This document shows, one piece after another, positions 1-13,464 of a DNA stretch of 64,000 bases. Origin of the DNA: Hoplostethus atlanticus (Eukaryota; Chordata; Actinopteri; Trachichthyiformes; Trachichthyidae); contig JAXDDX010000044.1 of NCBI GenBank assembly GCA_034670405.1, positions 170,001 to 234,000 on the forward strand. The letters are read 5' to 3'. The first letter of the stretch is position 1, and each line of letters opens with the position of its first letter. Under the pieces are notes generated by a model that did not search any database, had not been told where the DNA came from, and saw nothing but the letters and a program-made list of their open reading frames with translations. The translations under genes were made by a program, and so were the position numbers.

Positions 1-790
1 TTGTCTGGTTTTGGTCGGGACTCAAGTATTCTATACAAGCTAAAATGCTGTTTTAGTAATGTCCTTGGTGTGTGACTTGAATGAGAGGATAGGGTTGAAT
101 GTAACACCGAGATTTTTGATGGATGGACTCCAGGAGACCATGTCATTATCAAAATGTAGTGTAATATTTGTTCGTAATTGGCCGTTCGGTTTAACAGGTT
201 CAGAAAGTTGAGTATCGTCAGCATAGCAATGAAGATTAATGCCGAATTTGAGGATAAATTCTTGCCAAAGGCCCAAGACAGAGCCATGTGGCACACCAAA
301 GTCCACATTGCAACGCTCTGAAAGCGCCGATCCTTGGATACCAATGTAGTTTTTGAGACGACTTAGGAGTATGTTATGATCCATCACGTTGAAAGCTGCA
401 CTCAGGTCGAGTAACAATAATCTTGAGGTTGAGTTAGAATAGCTATAAGGAGATCGTTGACCTCTTTTGTGAGTGTTGTTTTGATGGAATGGAAAGATCG
501 AATACCAGAACAGTTCAAATAGAGTGTTATTGGAAGAATTCAGAAAGTTGTCAGGTTTGAGATCTGTAATTTAGAAGGACCCAATATGACCAGCGAGGGG
601 AGGCAGAATATTGGACAGTTGTTCAGTGAGTGTTGCAACGGCGGAATCGTTGATCTGGCAGTTGCAGTATATCATCACACTTTGGACGAGGGCAGGTCAA
701 TTCAATCTGGAATTTAATAAAGTAGTGGTCAGATGAGATGGGTACATAGGAGGCGATGTCACGCGCCAGGACCAGGTCAAGGGTGTTGCT
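1..790 (-). mobile_element. LINE (L2/CR1-like) reverse transcriptase relic, cut by window edge
   Basis: On the minus strand, 40-417 encodes a broken reverse transcriptase piece. It has LLDLSAAF, a GVPHGSVLG motif (usual [10 protein letters not shown]) and the catalytic-site CYADDTQL (YADD box), followed by the NLGVTF block that comes after it in the family. Segments between motifs are missing, so it is internally deleted and dead. Wording and orientation match the longer LINE at 22325-24330, so both are the same family. The right boundary near 790 is approximate. Confidence 0.75.
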
Positions 791-799
791 GTTATACTG

Positions 800-1278
800 T
801 TATACCTCTAAACACAAGAATCATTTCATAATTTTGTTCTGATTGTTTTTTTATTTTTATTTTGATTATTAACGTTTTGGTAATGACATTCAATTTTGAA
901 ACATCTAAAGATGTTTTGCTATTTGGATGTATAATAATAATAATAATCATAACTCCGGAGGGAAAGTCTGTTTTCGCATGCCCCCCCTCCAGGTAGGGCA
1001 GAGGTCAGCGGCAGCTACAGAACGACACCCCCAGAGCTGGTGGGCATTCTGTAACCTGTTCAAGGACACTCCAGCAGGGCGGATGTTTTGCCCACACAGT
1101 GCTTGAACCAGTGTTGTGCTGTTGAAGCAATGCCTGAATAAATGCTTTTAATGGCTTTCTTTCATGGCTATAGAAATTCAGTATCTCTTATGATTGTCCC
1201 TTACACTAGATGATGATGATGGTGATGTGTGTGTGTGTGTGTGTGTCCGTGTGTGTGTGTGTGTGTCCCATGCTGCAG
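800..1278. other. usp54 intron sequence
   Basis: AT-rich sequence with an ATA/AAT run near 930, then a TG microsatellite at 1227-1266 that leads directly into the TGCTGCAG acceptor of the first visible usp54 exon. No exon was found here; the upstream usp54 exons (catalytic cysteine box) lie outside the window. Confidence 0.6.
1227..1266. repeat. (TG)n microsatellite at usp54 acceptor
   Basis: Imperfect TG run ending 12 bases before the exon at 1279. Confidence 0.9.
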
Positions 1279-1384
1279 TAACCAGGCAGTGAGGATGCTG
1301 GAGTGCAGAGAGAAACCCACTCCAGACATGTTTGGAGAACTCCTCCGCAACGCCAGCAACATGGGAGACCTGCGCAACTGCCCT
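1279..1384 (+). CDS. usp54: usp54 exon, USP domain
   Basis: Acceptor TGCTGCAG, donor GTGAGT. It encodes [20 protein letters not shown] and then [15 protein letters not shown], near identical to the matching part of vertebrate USP54 (zinc-finger/fingers part of the USP fold). The first base completes a Cys codon from the previous exon outside the window; the exon ends in phase 0. Confidence 0.9.
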
Positions 1385-1390
1385 GTGAGT

Positions 1391-1467
<77 letters not shown>

Positions 1468-2665
1468 ACAAAGGCATGCACTTTAATTTTTGTTCCAACT
1501 TTCTTTTTTTCTTGGAATTCCATATATTATGCTTCATCCTCGAGAGAGAGAGAGAGGCTGAGAGTGAGAAAGAAGGAATGAATCAAATGAAAGAGAGAGA
1601 GCAAGAGGGAGCAAGAGCTAGCGAGAAACAATGAGAGACAAAGAGAAAGAGAGAGAGACAGAGAGAGAGAGAAGGACAGAGGAAGGTGTATTCCTTTGTT
1701 CTGCAAGCCTGTGTGTTGTGCTGCCACATGGGAAAGTGCTGCTGGTGAGTTGCAGTGAATAGATCCAGCTTGGCCCCACACACCCACCCCTCTCTGCCAA
1801 AGTGTCCACACAAAGAGCCTCCTCTCTGGGCATAGCCAAGCAGCTGCCCCTCTCTTTGCAGAGCTCCAGCCTCCTCCCTCCCCTCTCTGCAACCCTGCTA
1901 TACACACCATTAGGTTATTCATGGTCCAAACGCTGATGGTGTGTGTGCGCTGTCCTACAGGAGACACACACAACCTGCCTCTGTTTATCTTTCATCACTT
2001 CCAGAGACGATCTTTTGTTAATACATCCTCGGGCATTGCTAAAACAAAGCGATGGTATTTAGATGGGAGTGAGGCTGCTGGAAGATAGGCTAGATTGAAG
2101 ATAGGAGTGTGTCGGGATGTTTACGTGATGCCAGGGAACGGGATGGTAAGGCAGCAGTGTCGTTCAGGGGATGCGTGGGTGTCCCGAGTACTTTTTTTCC
2201 TCAACAGTTTTCCTCATTTCTCCTGAAAATGTTCTTGACGACCAAATCTGTTGGTACAAAACATTTGATACATGAGAACTGATGTTGTTGAAGCCCATTC
2301 TGAACAGTGAGACAGTGCAGAATGCTAACTGAGGCTGTTTGCTGTGTCCTACGCTAACAGATAGCCTCTCTGTGCTGGCTGTTTGGCTGCTGCTTCCTGG
2401 CTGTGTTTGTGTCCCTTTCAGAGAATTGAGAACCAGGCCCTGGCAAAATACCTTCCTGCCGTCTCTAGTGCCAGCGCAAGACAGCCCGCCGCCCACAAAA
2501 GGGAGAATTTGTGTGTGTGTATGCGCATGCATGTGTGTGTGTGTGCGTGTGCTGTGTTTGATTGTGTGCTGGCAGAGTGTCTGGTTGCCAGGGTGTTCTC
2601 AGGCTGTTTCCGTGCCCGCTCTGCCAGGCCTGTGTGCATGCATGTGTGTGTGCATGTTTGTGTGC

Positions 2666-2703
<38 letters not shown>

Positions 2704-3478
2704 ACCAGCTCTGCGGTGGGTCATGACTCAAAGGAAGGATTCAGAACACACGGTTCTGAACTCAACAGAAGGCCCAAGGGACAAATACAACTCAGCACAC
2801 TGCTTCTTCCTCTGCCTTGGCCTCTCTCTCTCTCTTTCTCTCCCTCCATCTCTCTCTGTCCTCTGTCTCTTTTAATCCTTTCATCATCTCCCCTTTGCTC
2901 CTGCCTTTTATCTCTGCCCCTCATTCTCTTACTGTTCAGTTTATATGTGTACATGCGTGCACATATTTGCGTGTTTGTGCTCAGCCCTGCCAAATAAAGG
3001 GATGGTTTTAGTGACACGCACCAATGTCACACTCTCTGCCTCATAACACAGGATGAAAAAATCTGTTTGATCAAGCTCTCCTTTTTTTCTCTCTCTGCTC
3101 TGCCCTTCCTCCCTTTCTCCCTTCCTCCCTTCCTCCCTCCGTGACAGAGTAACTGTGGGGAGATATTGCGTATCCGCCGGGTGCTGATGAACTCACCGGA
3201 GATTGTGTCCATCGGCCTGGTGTGGGACTCAGACCACTCTGACCTGGCGGAGGACGTCATCCACAGCCTGGGGACCTGTCTGCGTCTGGGGGATGTAAGG
3301 GGAACACACTCACAAACACACACTCACACACTCACACTCACACACTCACACACATGCTTATATACACAAGCGAGCACATGAGCATGCACGCCCAAACACA
3401 CACACTCCCAGACTCAAGCACACATGCAGAGGGGCAGACACACTCATTTACTTACGCATGCAGACACACACACACACA

Positions 3479-3515
<37 letters not shown>

Positions 3516-4596
3516 TGTGTAATCAATACTTAGCAGACTTCCTTAAATGATAATGGCACTAAATACCAATGTTTTAGACAGGGTATGCTGATAGTATTAT
3601 TATTATTAGTAGTAGTATTTAAAGAAAATATCCACCCTAAAACACTTATTGCTGATGTGTCCATTTTGTTGTTTGTTGTTTTATTTATCTTCACATCCAT
3701 ATTTCCAGCGTAGCTACAATGGAGTTTAATAGTTTAATCCAGTGGTTCTCAAAGTGGGGTCCTTGAGGGGATTCCAGGGGGTCCCCAGCAAAAGGAAGGG
3801 AATAATTTTATTTCACTATCATTTATTAGAAGTTACCCCAATTATAGAATATATAACAATGACAATCATAGGTTTCACTCTCACCACAATTATCTCCCCA
3901 AAATGCAGCGCAGAAAGCTCTACAAGTAACTACTAAATCAGCAACAACAAAGACTCTCCTCCTGGGACAAAATCATATGAAATGGGGGTCCATGGCCTAA
4001 TGGGGGTCTATTTGGAGGTCCATGATATGAAAGTGTTTGAGAACCCCTGGTTTAATCGACTGTTCTCTTGCTCTTACTATCACTATTGCTGTTGCTGTCT
4101 CCACCTCCATGCAAAACTCACAGCTGAATTGCAACATCTTCGGGCACGTTCTCTGGGGGTTGTCAAAAGGCATTCTGGGAAATGTAGGAAATCACTAACT
4201 GAAGTAGAATTAGATAAGGCAGGTTGAGAGAAAGTGGATACAACAAAAAAATGAAATACAACACTACAACAAAATAACTCCTGGAATGCATTGAACACCA
4301 CAGATTGATGATATATTACAGTGTACGAATGTTAACCTTCGCTTGAGTTGTAACAATTAGTTCAGTTTACTCACAGAATTTGATAAATGATGATGTCTCC
4401 GTTGGTCGTAATATCGCTTTTGGCCAGCAGATGTCACGGCCAGACCCTCTGTTCTTCAGGGCTTTTGATTATTTTAGGTTTTTACAGTCACAGCAGGGTG
4501 TTCTTTTGTCACTATCTATCTTGTCAAGCGTTGTGGGAAACCCGAGTGTGCATGGGAATATCCATCGGCGATCCTGATGTATTTGACAGACAGACA

Positions 4597-4634
<38 letters not shown>

Positions 4635-4708
4635 CACTCATACACGGAGAGAAGCATGTCCTGACACACATGCACAGAAACACACAGGAGACACACACAC
4701 AGACCCGA

Positions 4709-4742
<34 letters not shown>

Positions 4743-6604
4743 TACACTTGAAGATGCAACATATGCCAATAACCCTTTCCCAACACACTCTCACATGCAT
4801 AGGCTGTCACGCAGACACACACACACACACACAAAAATACACACACACACCCTCACACCCACTAGCAGACACCCTGAAAACCATCGTGCATTCATAAAGA
4901 ACACTCATCCACAGGCTCTACATCGTTGAAAAGCGACCATCACGTTCCACAGATTTCTCAAAACATGACCTCTAATACGTCGTGACACAACTGACTAATG
5001 TTTACGGTACAGTAATGCCTCCGGCGGCATTCTGAAATGATATCTATAAATAATGGATAATATGTGTTACGGTGAATCGTGTTTTCCTTCTATCTTCTAT
5101 CTTGCTGTTCTCGCTCATTTTTAGCCCACTGTGGTCGGGCGATGCTAGTTGTTAGCTCCTAGTCTTTGTGTAGTAGTTAGATAACCAAAAGTAAGTCCAT
5201 GTGCTTCTTGTATCCCTCCTCTTCTCTCTCCTCTCTCTCGTTCTCCTGTTCTGTTTCTCCTGTTACTCTCCCTTTCACTTCAGATTAGATTAGGTTAGAC
5301 GAGATTAGATTAGATTAGATTGGGCTATTGCAGCAGCAAGTAGTCATAGGAAACATCGAAAGGAGCAAATAAATAAGAATAGGGGGATATAAGAGGGGTT
5401 GTATAAACATACTCAAACCCACAATACAATACGACATATGAAGTAGGACTGTATGAATTACAATGTGCTAAAAGGTTTGGATTCCAGCATCGACAGGATG
5501 TGCAAAATAGCAGCGGGGGTATCCATAGCAGCAGAATTTAGCGAGACATAAGGTCGATGTGAGATTTGTGCATTATTTGTGCATTTAAAGGTGGAGAATT
5601 AGAAAAATGTATCAATGTATATGAAATATATAACGCCGAGAGGGATATGAGAGTATGAGAGAAGACCACAAGTGAAGGATGACAGCATATATACAGGGTG
5701 TGCAAAAATGTGCTTGCATTCACATTACCTCCTCTGTCTCTGTTTCTCCCTTTCTCTCGCCCCCACCTCTCTTTTTCTCCCCTTCATCTCTCTCTCTCTC
5801 TCTCGCTTCCTCATTGTCTCCTCCCCCTCCTCTCTCTCTCTCTCTCTCTCGCTCTCTCTAGTTGTTCTACCGTGTGACGGAGGAGAGGGCTCGGCAGGCG
5901 GAGCTCTACTTGGTGGGCATGGTGTGCTACTACGGCAAGCACTACTCCACCTTCTTCTTCCAGACCAAGATACGCAAGTGGATGTACTTCGACGACGCGC
6001 ACGTCAAAGAGGTCAGACGCAGTTTGGACTCTGCATACCATAGTTTAACACAGGGTGGGTCTATCCATCGTTGCTTGTCCCTATGGGAGCAGGAAGGATT
6101 GGACCTACGCTGTGTGTTGGTTTGACTTTTTCAACTTTCATGTGTTTCATGTTCATGTTCATGTGTGTTTTCAGGTTTGGGGTTGATTTTGTGTTTGGGG
6201 TTAACATACCTGTCCGTGTTTTAGTCCCAGGTTAGGTTCCAGTGCAGGTTGCAGTGCTTAAACTGGGCTTGATTTGGGATCCTGTGTGATAAAAGCATTA
6301 ATCAAAAGCATTGATTGTGTTACGGGTTTCAGTTGTGTTGCTGTGGTGAATGACTAGGGGAAACCTTGGTTTGTTTGCTGTATGAAAGTGTATTGTATTG
6401 AACAGTCTATTTGACGTCTATATGTCCTTGATCAGTTACTGTGCCCACCGAGGATCATATGAGATTATTGTGCTATTGAAGATGTGGGATAATATGATAT
6501 CAGTAACGATATTCAGTTGCACAGGCTGTGCTTGTTCTTCTGTTGACCTTCTAGTTTTGGTGGAATAAGTGTAACGTTATAACTCAAAACAGATAGCTTT
6601 ACTT

Positions 6605-6638
<34 letters not shown>

Positions 6639-9600
6639 TGTGTGTGTGTGTGTTTGTGTGTGTGTACCCTGCTGTCCCTCTAGATCGGCCCTAAGTGGAA
6701 GGACGTGGTGTCCCGCTGTATCAAGGGCCACTACCAGCCCCTGCTGCTGCTCTACGCTGACCCCCGTGGGACGCCAGTGGTATCGCAGGAGAGTCCCAAC
6801 CCCTGTTCAGGCTCCAACCCGCAGCTGGATCTCCAGCACTGCAGCAAGGCCGGCTACGACAGCGAGGACTCCGGTACAGCAAAGATAACACACTATACGT
6901 CAGATAGGATCAGATTACTTTATGTTTATCGTCCGGGAGCCTGCAAGGTTATGGCTTCAAAGCCCCGACCTTCAACCCCATAATCCAACTTCTGTTTTCG
7001 TACGCTGCAAAGCCTGGACTTGTTGTCCTGCCTTCGACTGTAAACATATGGAGGTGCAGGATTGACTGACTCCAGGTCAGAGGTCAGTATTCTTGATTCA
7101 CCCCTCTCATCTAGCTCTGTTTCTCTCTCCCTCATCCCCCTCTCTCTCTCTCTCTCTCTCGTGTCTCTCTCTCTCAGGTCGAGAGCCGTCCATCTCCAGC
7201 GATACTCGTACAGACTCGTCAACGGACAGCTCCAGCCACCGTGCCTCTCGCAACCGATCCCTCCACCAATCCACGGGCAGCCACCTCTCCAGCGAATCGC
7301 AGACCACCGTGGTCAACATCAGCAACATCAGCACCCCCCCGCACAGTGCCAACACCAGAGGTAGTGCTGCGTTCAGATGGCAAGATACAAGCTTCAGACT
7401 TGAAAATACTTGTCAGCTTTCTGGTTGTAAATAATACTTGGGAACTCTGACTTCTCCAGCATCCTGAAACCTGATGTGACCAACAAGAAAAGTCCTGTCG
7501 TCACATCTAGGGATTGCAATATAGATTCAAAATAACATCACACCCAAAATGCCATGGCAATGCAAAACTACTTTCTGGATTTTTGATTTGTGGTTGGCTT
7601 GCTGTCACATGAAATCAAATGTATCGCTCACAAAGTGCATGTGTAATAAGTGTGAAACATCTTCTCGGGAGCGACCGAAGTTTGTCTAGACGTCTTGACA
7701 GCTTCGGATGAGTTCAAACACTTCCAAGTTTTGAACTGTCAAGTCACTGAGGGTTATTCTGATATGACATGAATGCAGCATAAGCAAGTGACTATAGCAT
7801 GTGCAGGAAGTACAGAGGAAGTACTTAATCTCGGTACATGCTGTTGGTTCAAGTAGCAAATAACAGGCAGTTTTCAGTTTGAGTTGATGTTAGCAAGCCT
7901 CTGTCATTTGCCTTTGTTCTTGTGCTTCATTACTGCAGACTCTTCAGGTTATGTGCCTCGTTAGTGGTTATTCTCATATTTACTTGCACTGCTGCCTACA
8001 TAATTGCCCCCTGTGGGATAAATAAAATGTTATTGAATTTACTTTCTCTCTCTCTCTCTCTCACTGTCTCTCCTCTCCATCCCTCTCTCGCGATCAGAGT
8101 CAGCAGTGGAGGGTCCTCCCCGCCCTCCCTCTCCTCCTTTGCAGGAGTACAAGGAGACGGCAGTGTTCCTCCTCTCCTCCCGCCGGCCCCTCACCTCCTC
8201 CTCCTCTTCCTCTCGTCCCCTCTCCTCCTCCTCCTCCTCGGGGGTGGGGGGCTGCGAGGGAGGGGTTGGGGGGCCACACTGGGAGGATGAAAGCACCAGC
8301 AGTGAGAGCAAGTCCAGGTACTGGGCTTTTTAAGTGTTCTGGATCTCTGTGTTTTGTGTGCAGGGGGGCTACGTTGGGCTAAGTTGATCAATCAATCAAT
8401 CAATCAATCAATCAATGCCCAGCATCAGGGTAACGCACTGCTAGACACCACAGCATCAGATTCATGTAACATCCTATGTGATGGGGTACACTCTCTTCCC
8501 CTCCATCCATCCATCCTTCCTGTCCTCCTCTCTAGTTCTTCTGGAGGGCGCTACAGGCCAGCCTGGAGGCCCAGGAGAGAGGCTCTGAACATCGACACCA
8601 TCTTCACCCGCCAGAGAGGCTCTCCTTTGGGCTACAGCACCCTGCCCGGTCCCCTTCTCCCTCTGGAGCCCCAGGACCCCAATCCCTCGGCGGGACCCGC
8701 TCCCCCCACACAGCAGGGGCTGGCAGAGGTGGCGGGGAGGGAGACGGCGGACGTGGAGGTGGGTGCCGGGCTGGCAGGGGCCGCCCGGGTCGCTGGGCAG
8801 CGGCAGGACGATGGGTCCCTCTGCCCCCCCGCCTCTGAGAGGGGCGGAGCATCAGCCACGTCTCATTCAGAGGATGGAGAGCGGCTACGAGAGCAGCGAG
8901 AGGAACAGCAGCAGCCCTGACAGGTATACAACACACACACACACACACTGTAATGTTTCAAAAGACATGAAATCTAATATTTGCATCGTCAGTATTTATC
9001 ATCAGCAATTTAATAGCGTCAGAATTCACATTCTCTTTCGTCTCCTCCTGCCCTCCCTCTCTTCCTTTCTCTCGCTGTCTCTTTCACTGTCTCTCTGCCT
9101 TTCTCTCTGCATTTTTCAATTCAAGGTGCTTCATTGGCATTAAATACAAATGTGACATTGACAACAACAAATGGTCCAATAGTAATCAAATCAAATCAAT
9201 CAATGGACAAATTTACCTAGGGAGGATGTACGATCTGCCACTTTTTTTTTCTCCATTGTGTGTTTTCTCTCTCTCCCTCTCCAGGGAGGTCGGGCAGCAG
9301 AAGCGGGTGCTGATGTCAGGGCCTTCATGGCGCTCGGTGCCCAAGTCAAAGAGCAGCGGTGCCATCCTGCAGGAGCTGGCTTCACCCAGCTGGAGTGGCG
9401 GCACCAACATAGGTGTGTGTGTGTGTGTGTGTGTGTATCGGACTTGCATTTGAAGGTGTTTTAACATAACATAGCGACCATGTCATTTACGTATGAATGA
9501 GTTACCCCCCTCCACTCTTGTGTATCTGTGTGTAAATGTTGTCTTCTTGTGTGTGTGTGTGTGCAGGCTCAGGGCGAAGTGAGCTGGACGAGCTGCAGGA

Positions 9601-10557
9601 GGAGGTAGCGAGGAGAGCCCGCCAGCAGGAGCATCAGAGGCGGAGGGAGGCGGAGAAGGAGGCGGCCATGGGCTTCAACCCCAAACCCAGCAAATACATG
9701 GACCTGGACCAGCTCCAACACCAGGGTATGAATGGGAGGAGGGATGAGAGAAAAAGAGCAAGGGACGGAGAGAAGGTAGAGAGTGGGAGAAGGAGGAAGG
9801 GGGGAGGAGGCAAGGGCTTTTGGAGAGAGGGAGAAGGGCACGTTTGACAGGGTAAGAGGGATTGATAAATGGAGTTAAAAGAAGAGAAGAGGCGAGGACT
9901 GAGATTAGTGAAGTTAAACTTTATTTAAAGCTGCACTAGGCAACCTCGCCCCAAATGGCAGCAAGAGGTAACTGAATTTTGAGGACTTCAATACGCAGAG
10001 ATCATGCAACGTCTAATTTCACCGTCTTAGTGGCTGGCGGGGTGGAGGTGGTCAAGAGGTTCAGTTGTTGGAGAGTCCAGCTTCCTCTGACGCAGCCCTC
10101 GCTCACGGCTGTTTAGGAGGCACGTTTGGATTTCACTCCGTTTCAATTTGTCACTTCCTGTACATACCCGACAAATCTCAATCAGGGGGGAAAGAACACT
10201 CTTCTCTATTGCGGCCAAGATTTATGACCCAGGCCGATAAAACAGGTGCATTTTTACATAAAAATCTTGCCTGGTGCAGCTTTAAGGTTATGTTATCACC
10301 TGTCGTCCAGTCTGGCTGTCACGTTGACTTGTAGGTCTGTGCTTCTGTCTGACCTCTTCGTCCTCATCCCCATCTGTTCTTCAGTCAGTCCCATCTGTCT
10401 GTCTGTCTATTAGCTGCCCATTGTCTTTTTGTGTGTTATTAGTACGGTGTCTGTTATGGTAGAACACATATGCTGTGTGTGTTATCCACGTACAAAGTGT
10501 AAGATTGCACAAGTGTGCTTGGACATGCCTGTTTGTATGTCAGAATATGTACTGTAG

Positions 10558-10590
<33 letters not shown>

Positions 10591-10687
10591 TGTGTGTGTG
10601 TAAATGGTTTGCCCTCTAACAGTTCTGAGCTCTAGCTGGACTGTGTAGCCAGCAGAGAGCAAATCCCTGTCAGATCTAGCTGCTGTG

Positions 10688-10736
<49 letters not shown>

Positions 10737-11707
10737 ACCTTTGTTCACAAATCTTGTGTCTCTGTGTGTGTGTTCCTGTATGTCTGTATGTCTTCATGTG
10801 TGTATGTGTTCCTGTGTTCACAACATGTGTGCATGTGTGTGTGTATGTTCCTGTATATGTATATATGTCTTCATGTGTATGTGTGTTCGCGTGTTCACAA
10901 AAAGTGTGTGTTCATGTGTGTTCCTGTGTGTGTGTGTATCTTTATGTGTGGGTTGTGTTCGTAAAGTGTGTGTGTGTGTGTGTATGTACTGTATGGACTG
11001 TAGGTGTGCAGGTTTACCCTCCAGCCCAGCGCTAACTAACTCAAGATCAGGGATTATTATGTTGTGTCCTGCCTGTCCTCCTGTGTGTGTGCTTCAGGGT
11101 GTATGGTTCAGCCGTATGTACCTGACACACACACACACACACACATCCAACACACACACACACACACAGCTATGAGTACGATCAACCTTAATGAAGTGAA
11201 AGGACATCTTGCGGATGAACAGATGGCATCAGTATCAGTACGATTACGCAACAGAATTTGGTTTCCCACATCCGTATCAATGGTTCGGGCCGACTCCAAC
11301 CAATCTGCCTCGCTCTTTAGAGGACATTACAGCCAGCAACAACAGAGCTGCCATGACTGTTTTTCCGCATCGATTTTTTTTTTGTAAACTCAACAGTGCC
11401 TACTTTCTCGATGGCACCCCAGATGGGTGATGGTTGCTCTTTTGTTGTCTTTTGCTGCATCTTCTCTTTAACCGACTAACAACAACCGTAGTCACACGTT
11501 GAGGGTACGTTCACTAGGCTACGCATCATGTAAAGCCCTCTGCTGTAAACCTGTTTCGTCCTGTTTTTTGCGTGACTTGTTCCTTTTGTGGTGTACTTGG
11601 CTTAGTGAACGTAGCCCTAACTCCGCTCCTCATTTTCTAACCTCGACTGTTTGACTTTACTAACTGCATATACCAGTGTACACGTTCATAGATTTACAAT
11701 ACATGTA

Positions 11708-11746
<39 letters not shown>

Positions 11747-13420
11747 GTAGAGGAGCGTATTGCATGCTGGCCCCTTCATAACCACTCCTTTTGCTCTGCT
11801 TCTCTTTTCTTCTGTCCTGTTCTTTCATCATTGTTTCTCTGTCTACATCACTCTCTCTTCCTCTACCTCTTTCCCTCTCGTCTTATTTCTTCCCTCTCTC
11901 TTATTTCTCATTTCCCTTATCACTTTCCTCCACTCCTTCTCCATTCTCCCACTCGTCTTCTCTCTTTCTCTCTCTGTCTTTATGTCTTTTCTCCTTTTTA
12001 TCTCCCGCTCTGTTGTTAACATCCTCAGCTGTGCTCAGACCCCTGCATGAGGCTAACGCTCATAGCGGATTGGCTGTAGCTGCGTGCATGAGGAGCGCTG
12101 GGGGCCCAATCAAACGCAGGCAGGAACAGGAAATGGAACGGGAGACAGGAAGCACCCGCCCACAGGGGCCTCGCAGGTACCACAACTGTCCCCTTATGTG
12201 TCCACAGCGGTGCCTGTCCTGAAACCCACCCCAGGACCCCTCTGTGTGTGTCCTCTGGGTGCTGGCTGTCTAAAAGCACTTCAATACCCTCATGTGTGTG
12301 TCTCCAGCACTGGCTGTCCAAAACCCCAGGATCCCTGGTTTTGTAACCCTAGCACTGCACTCTCATATCCCACTGTATGTGTGTATGTGTGCATGTGTGT
12401 GTGTGTTGTCACACACTGGAGTATATCAATTCTAATCCACTTTGTGTTCGTGTGTGTTGCAGTGCAGCAAAAACTTGCTTTGCTAGGCTCTATGTTGCTA
12501 TCAAGAAAGAGAGAGTGAGGTGGGAGAGAAAGAGAGAGAGAGAGAGAGTTGCTCTCTGCTTTTTTGTGCTTCACTGCTTCCCTTCATTGCGCTGTGCTGC
12601 TCTTTGTATGTGTGCTGCCAAGGCTTCTCTCTTCTAGCTGTTTGTCTGCTGCTGATCTGTCCGTCTGTACTGTCGTCTGTACAGTCAGTCAGTGTGTTTC
12701 TGTCCTATGCTGCCGTGCTGCCTGTGTGTCTGCAGACACAGATCCTGTGCTGTGGTGTATTTTGCTCTTTGCTGGTGTCAATTCAATGTGTTGGTTTCGT
12801 TGTGTGAGGTAAAAAAAAGTGCGCCACAACAATGGCATTCTTGTATGAGGATTGCTGAGCCAAAAAACATCAAATCCAATAGGACTACTCAAAAAAGAGT
12901 GAGGTGGCACATCCAAAATGACTACATACAATACTTATTTATTGGGACACACATGAGTGTTGGTTAGTGTTGGTTTTATTCTGTCCCGCTGTGTGTATGA
13001 GTAGCCTGGTTAACTATTGTCAGTGGGGCTGAAGGGGAGGAGGAGGAGGAGGAGGAGGAGGAGGAAGAGCGGTATAGCTCAGTGCTCTCCACTTTTATTA
13101 CCTTCCTCCTCTCCTCTATTGATCAACACTAGCCTCTGATTTATAGCTCGCTGCTGCAAAGCCTGCTGGGTAATTACTAAGGCTGGAAGAGGTGGGGAGA
13201 GTTAATGTGGGGGAAGGGGTCTGGCACTCACACACACTCTCTCTCGCGCGCACACACACACACACAGCCGTGCACACACATAAAACATAGACACACACAA
13301 ATATACTTTAACACACTTGCTGCCCCCCCCCCTCACCCCCCTACACACACACCAGTTTACTATACATACACAAACATTTATATTTAAATGCAACTGGGAA
13401 CATGTTAACACATTAGCAGC

Positions 13421-13464
<44 letters not shown>

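Noticed and set aside
1178..1634. Many overlapping open frames encoding Cys-Val, His-Thr or Arg-Glu runs
   Set aside because: They are translations of CA/TG and GA microsatellites on both strands, not genes. The same holds for similar frames near 2400, 4500, 10700, 14900, 47560, 52070 and elsewhere.
2339..2997. Long open frames of 178-204 codons
   Set aside because: The sequence is low-complexity TG/CT repeat with no family motif, lying in a usp54 intron.
11209..11430. 73-codon frame with a complex-looking peptide ([20 protein letters not shown])
   Set aside because: Composition looks gene-like, but there is no family match, no fitting splice phase with usp54 exons, and it ends in a poly-T-coded run. 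Kept only as a note.
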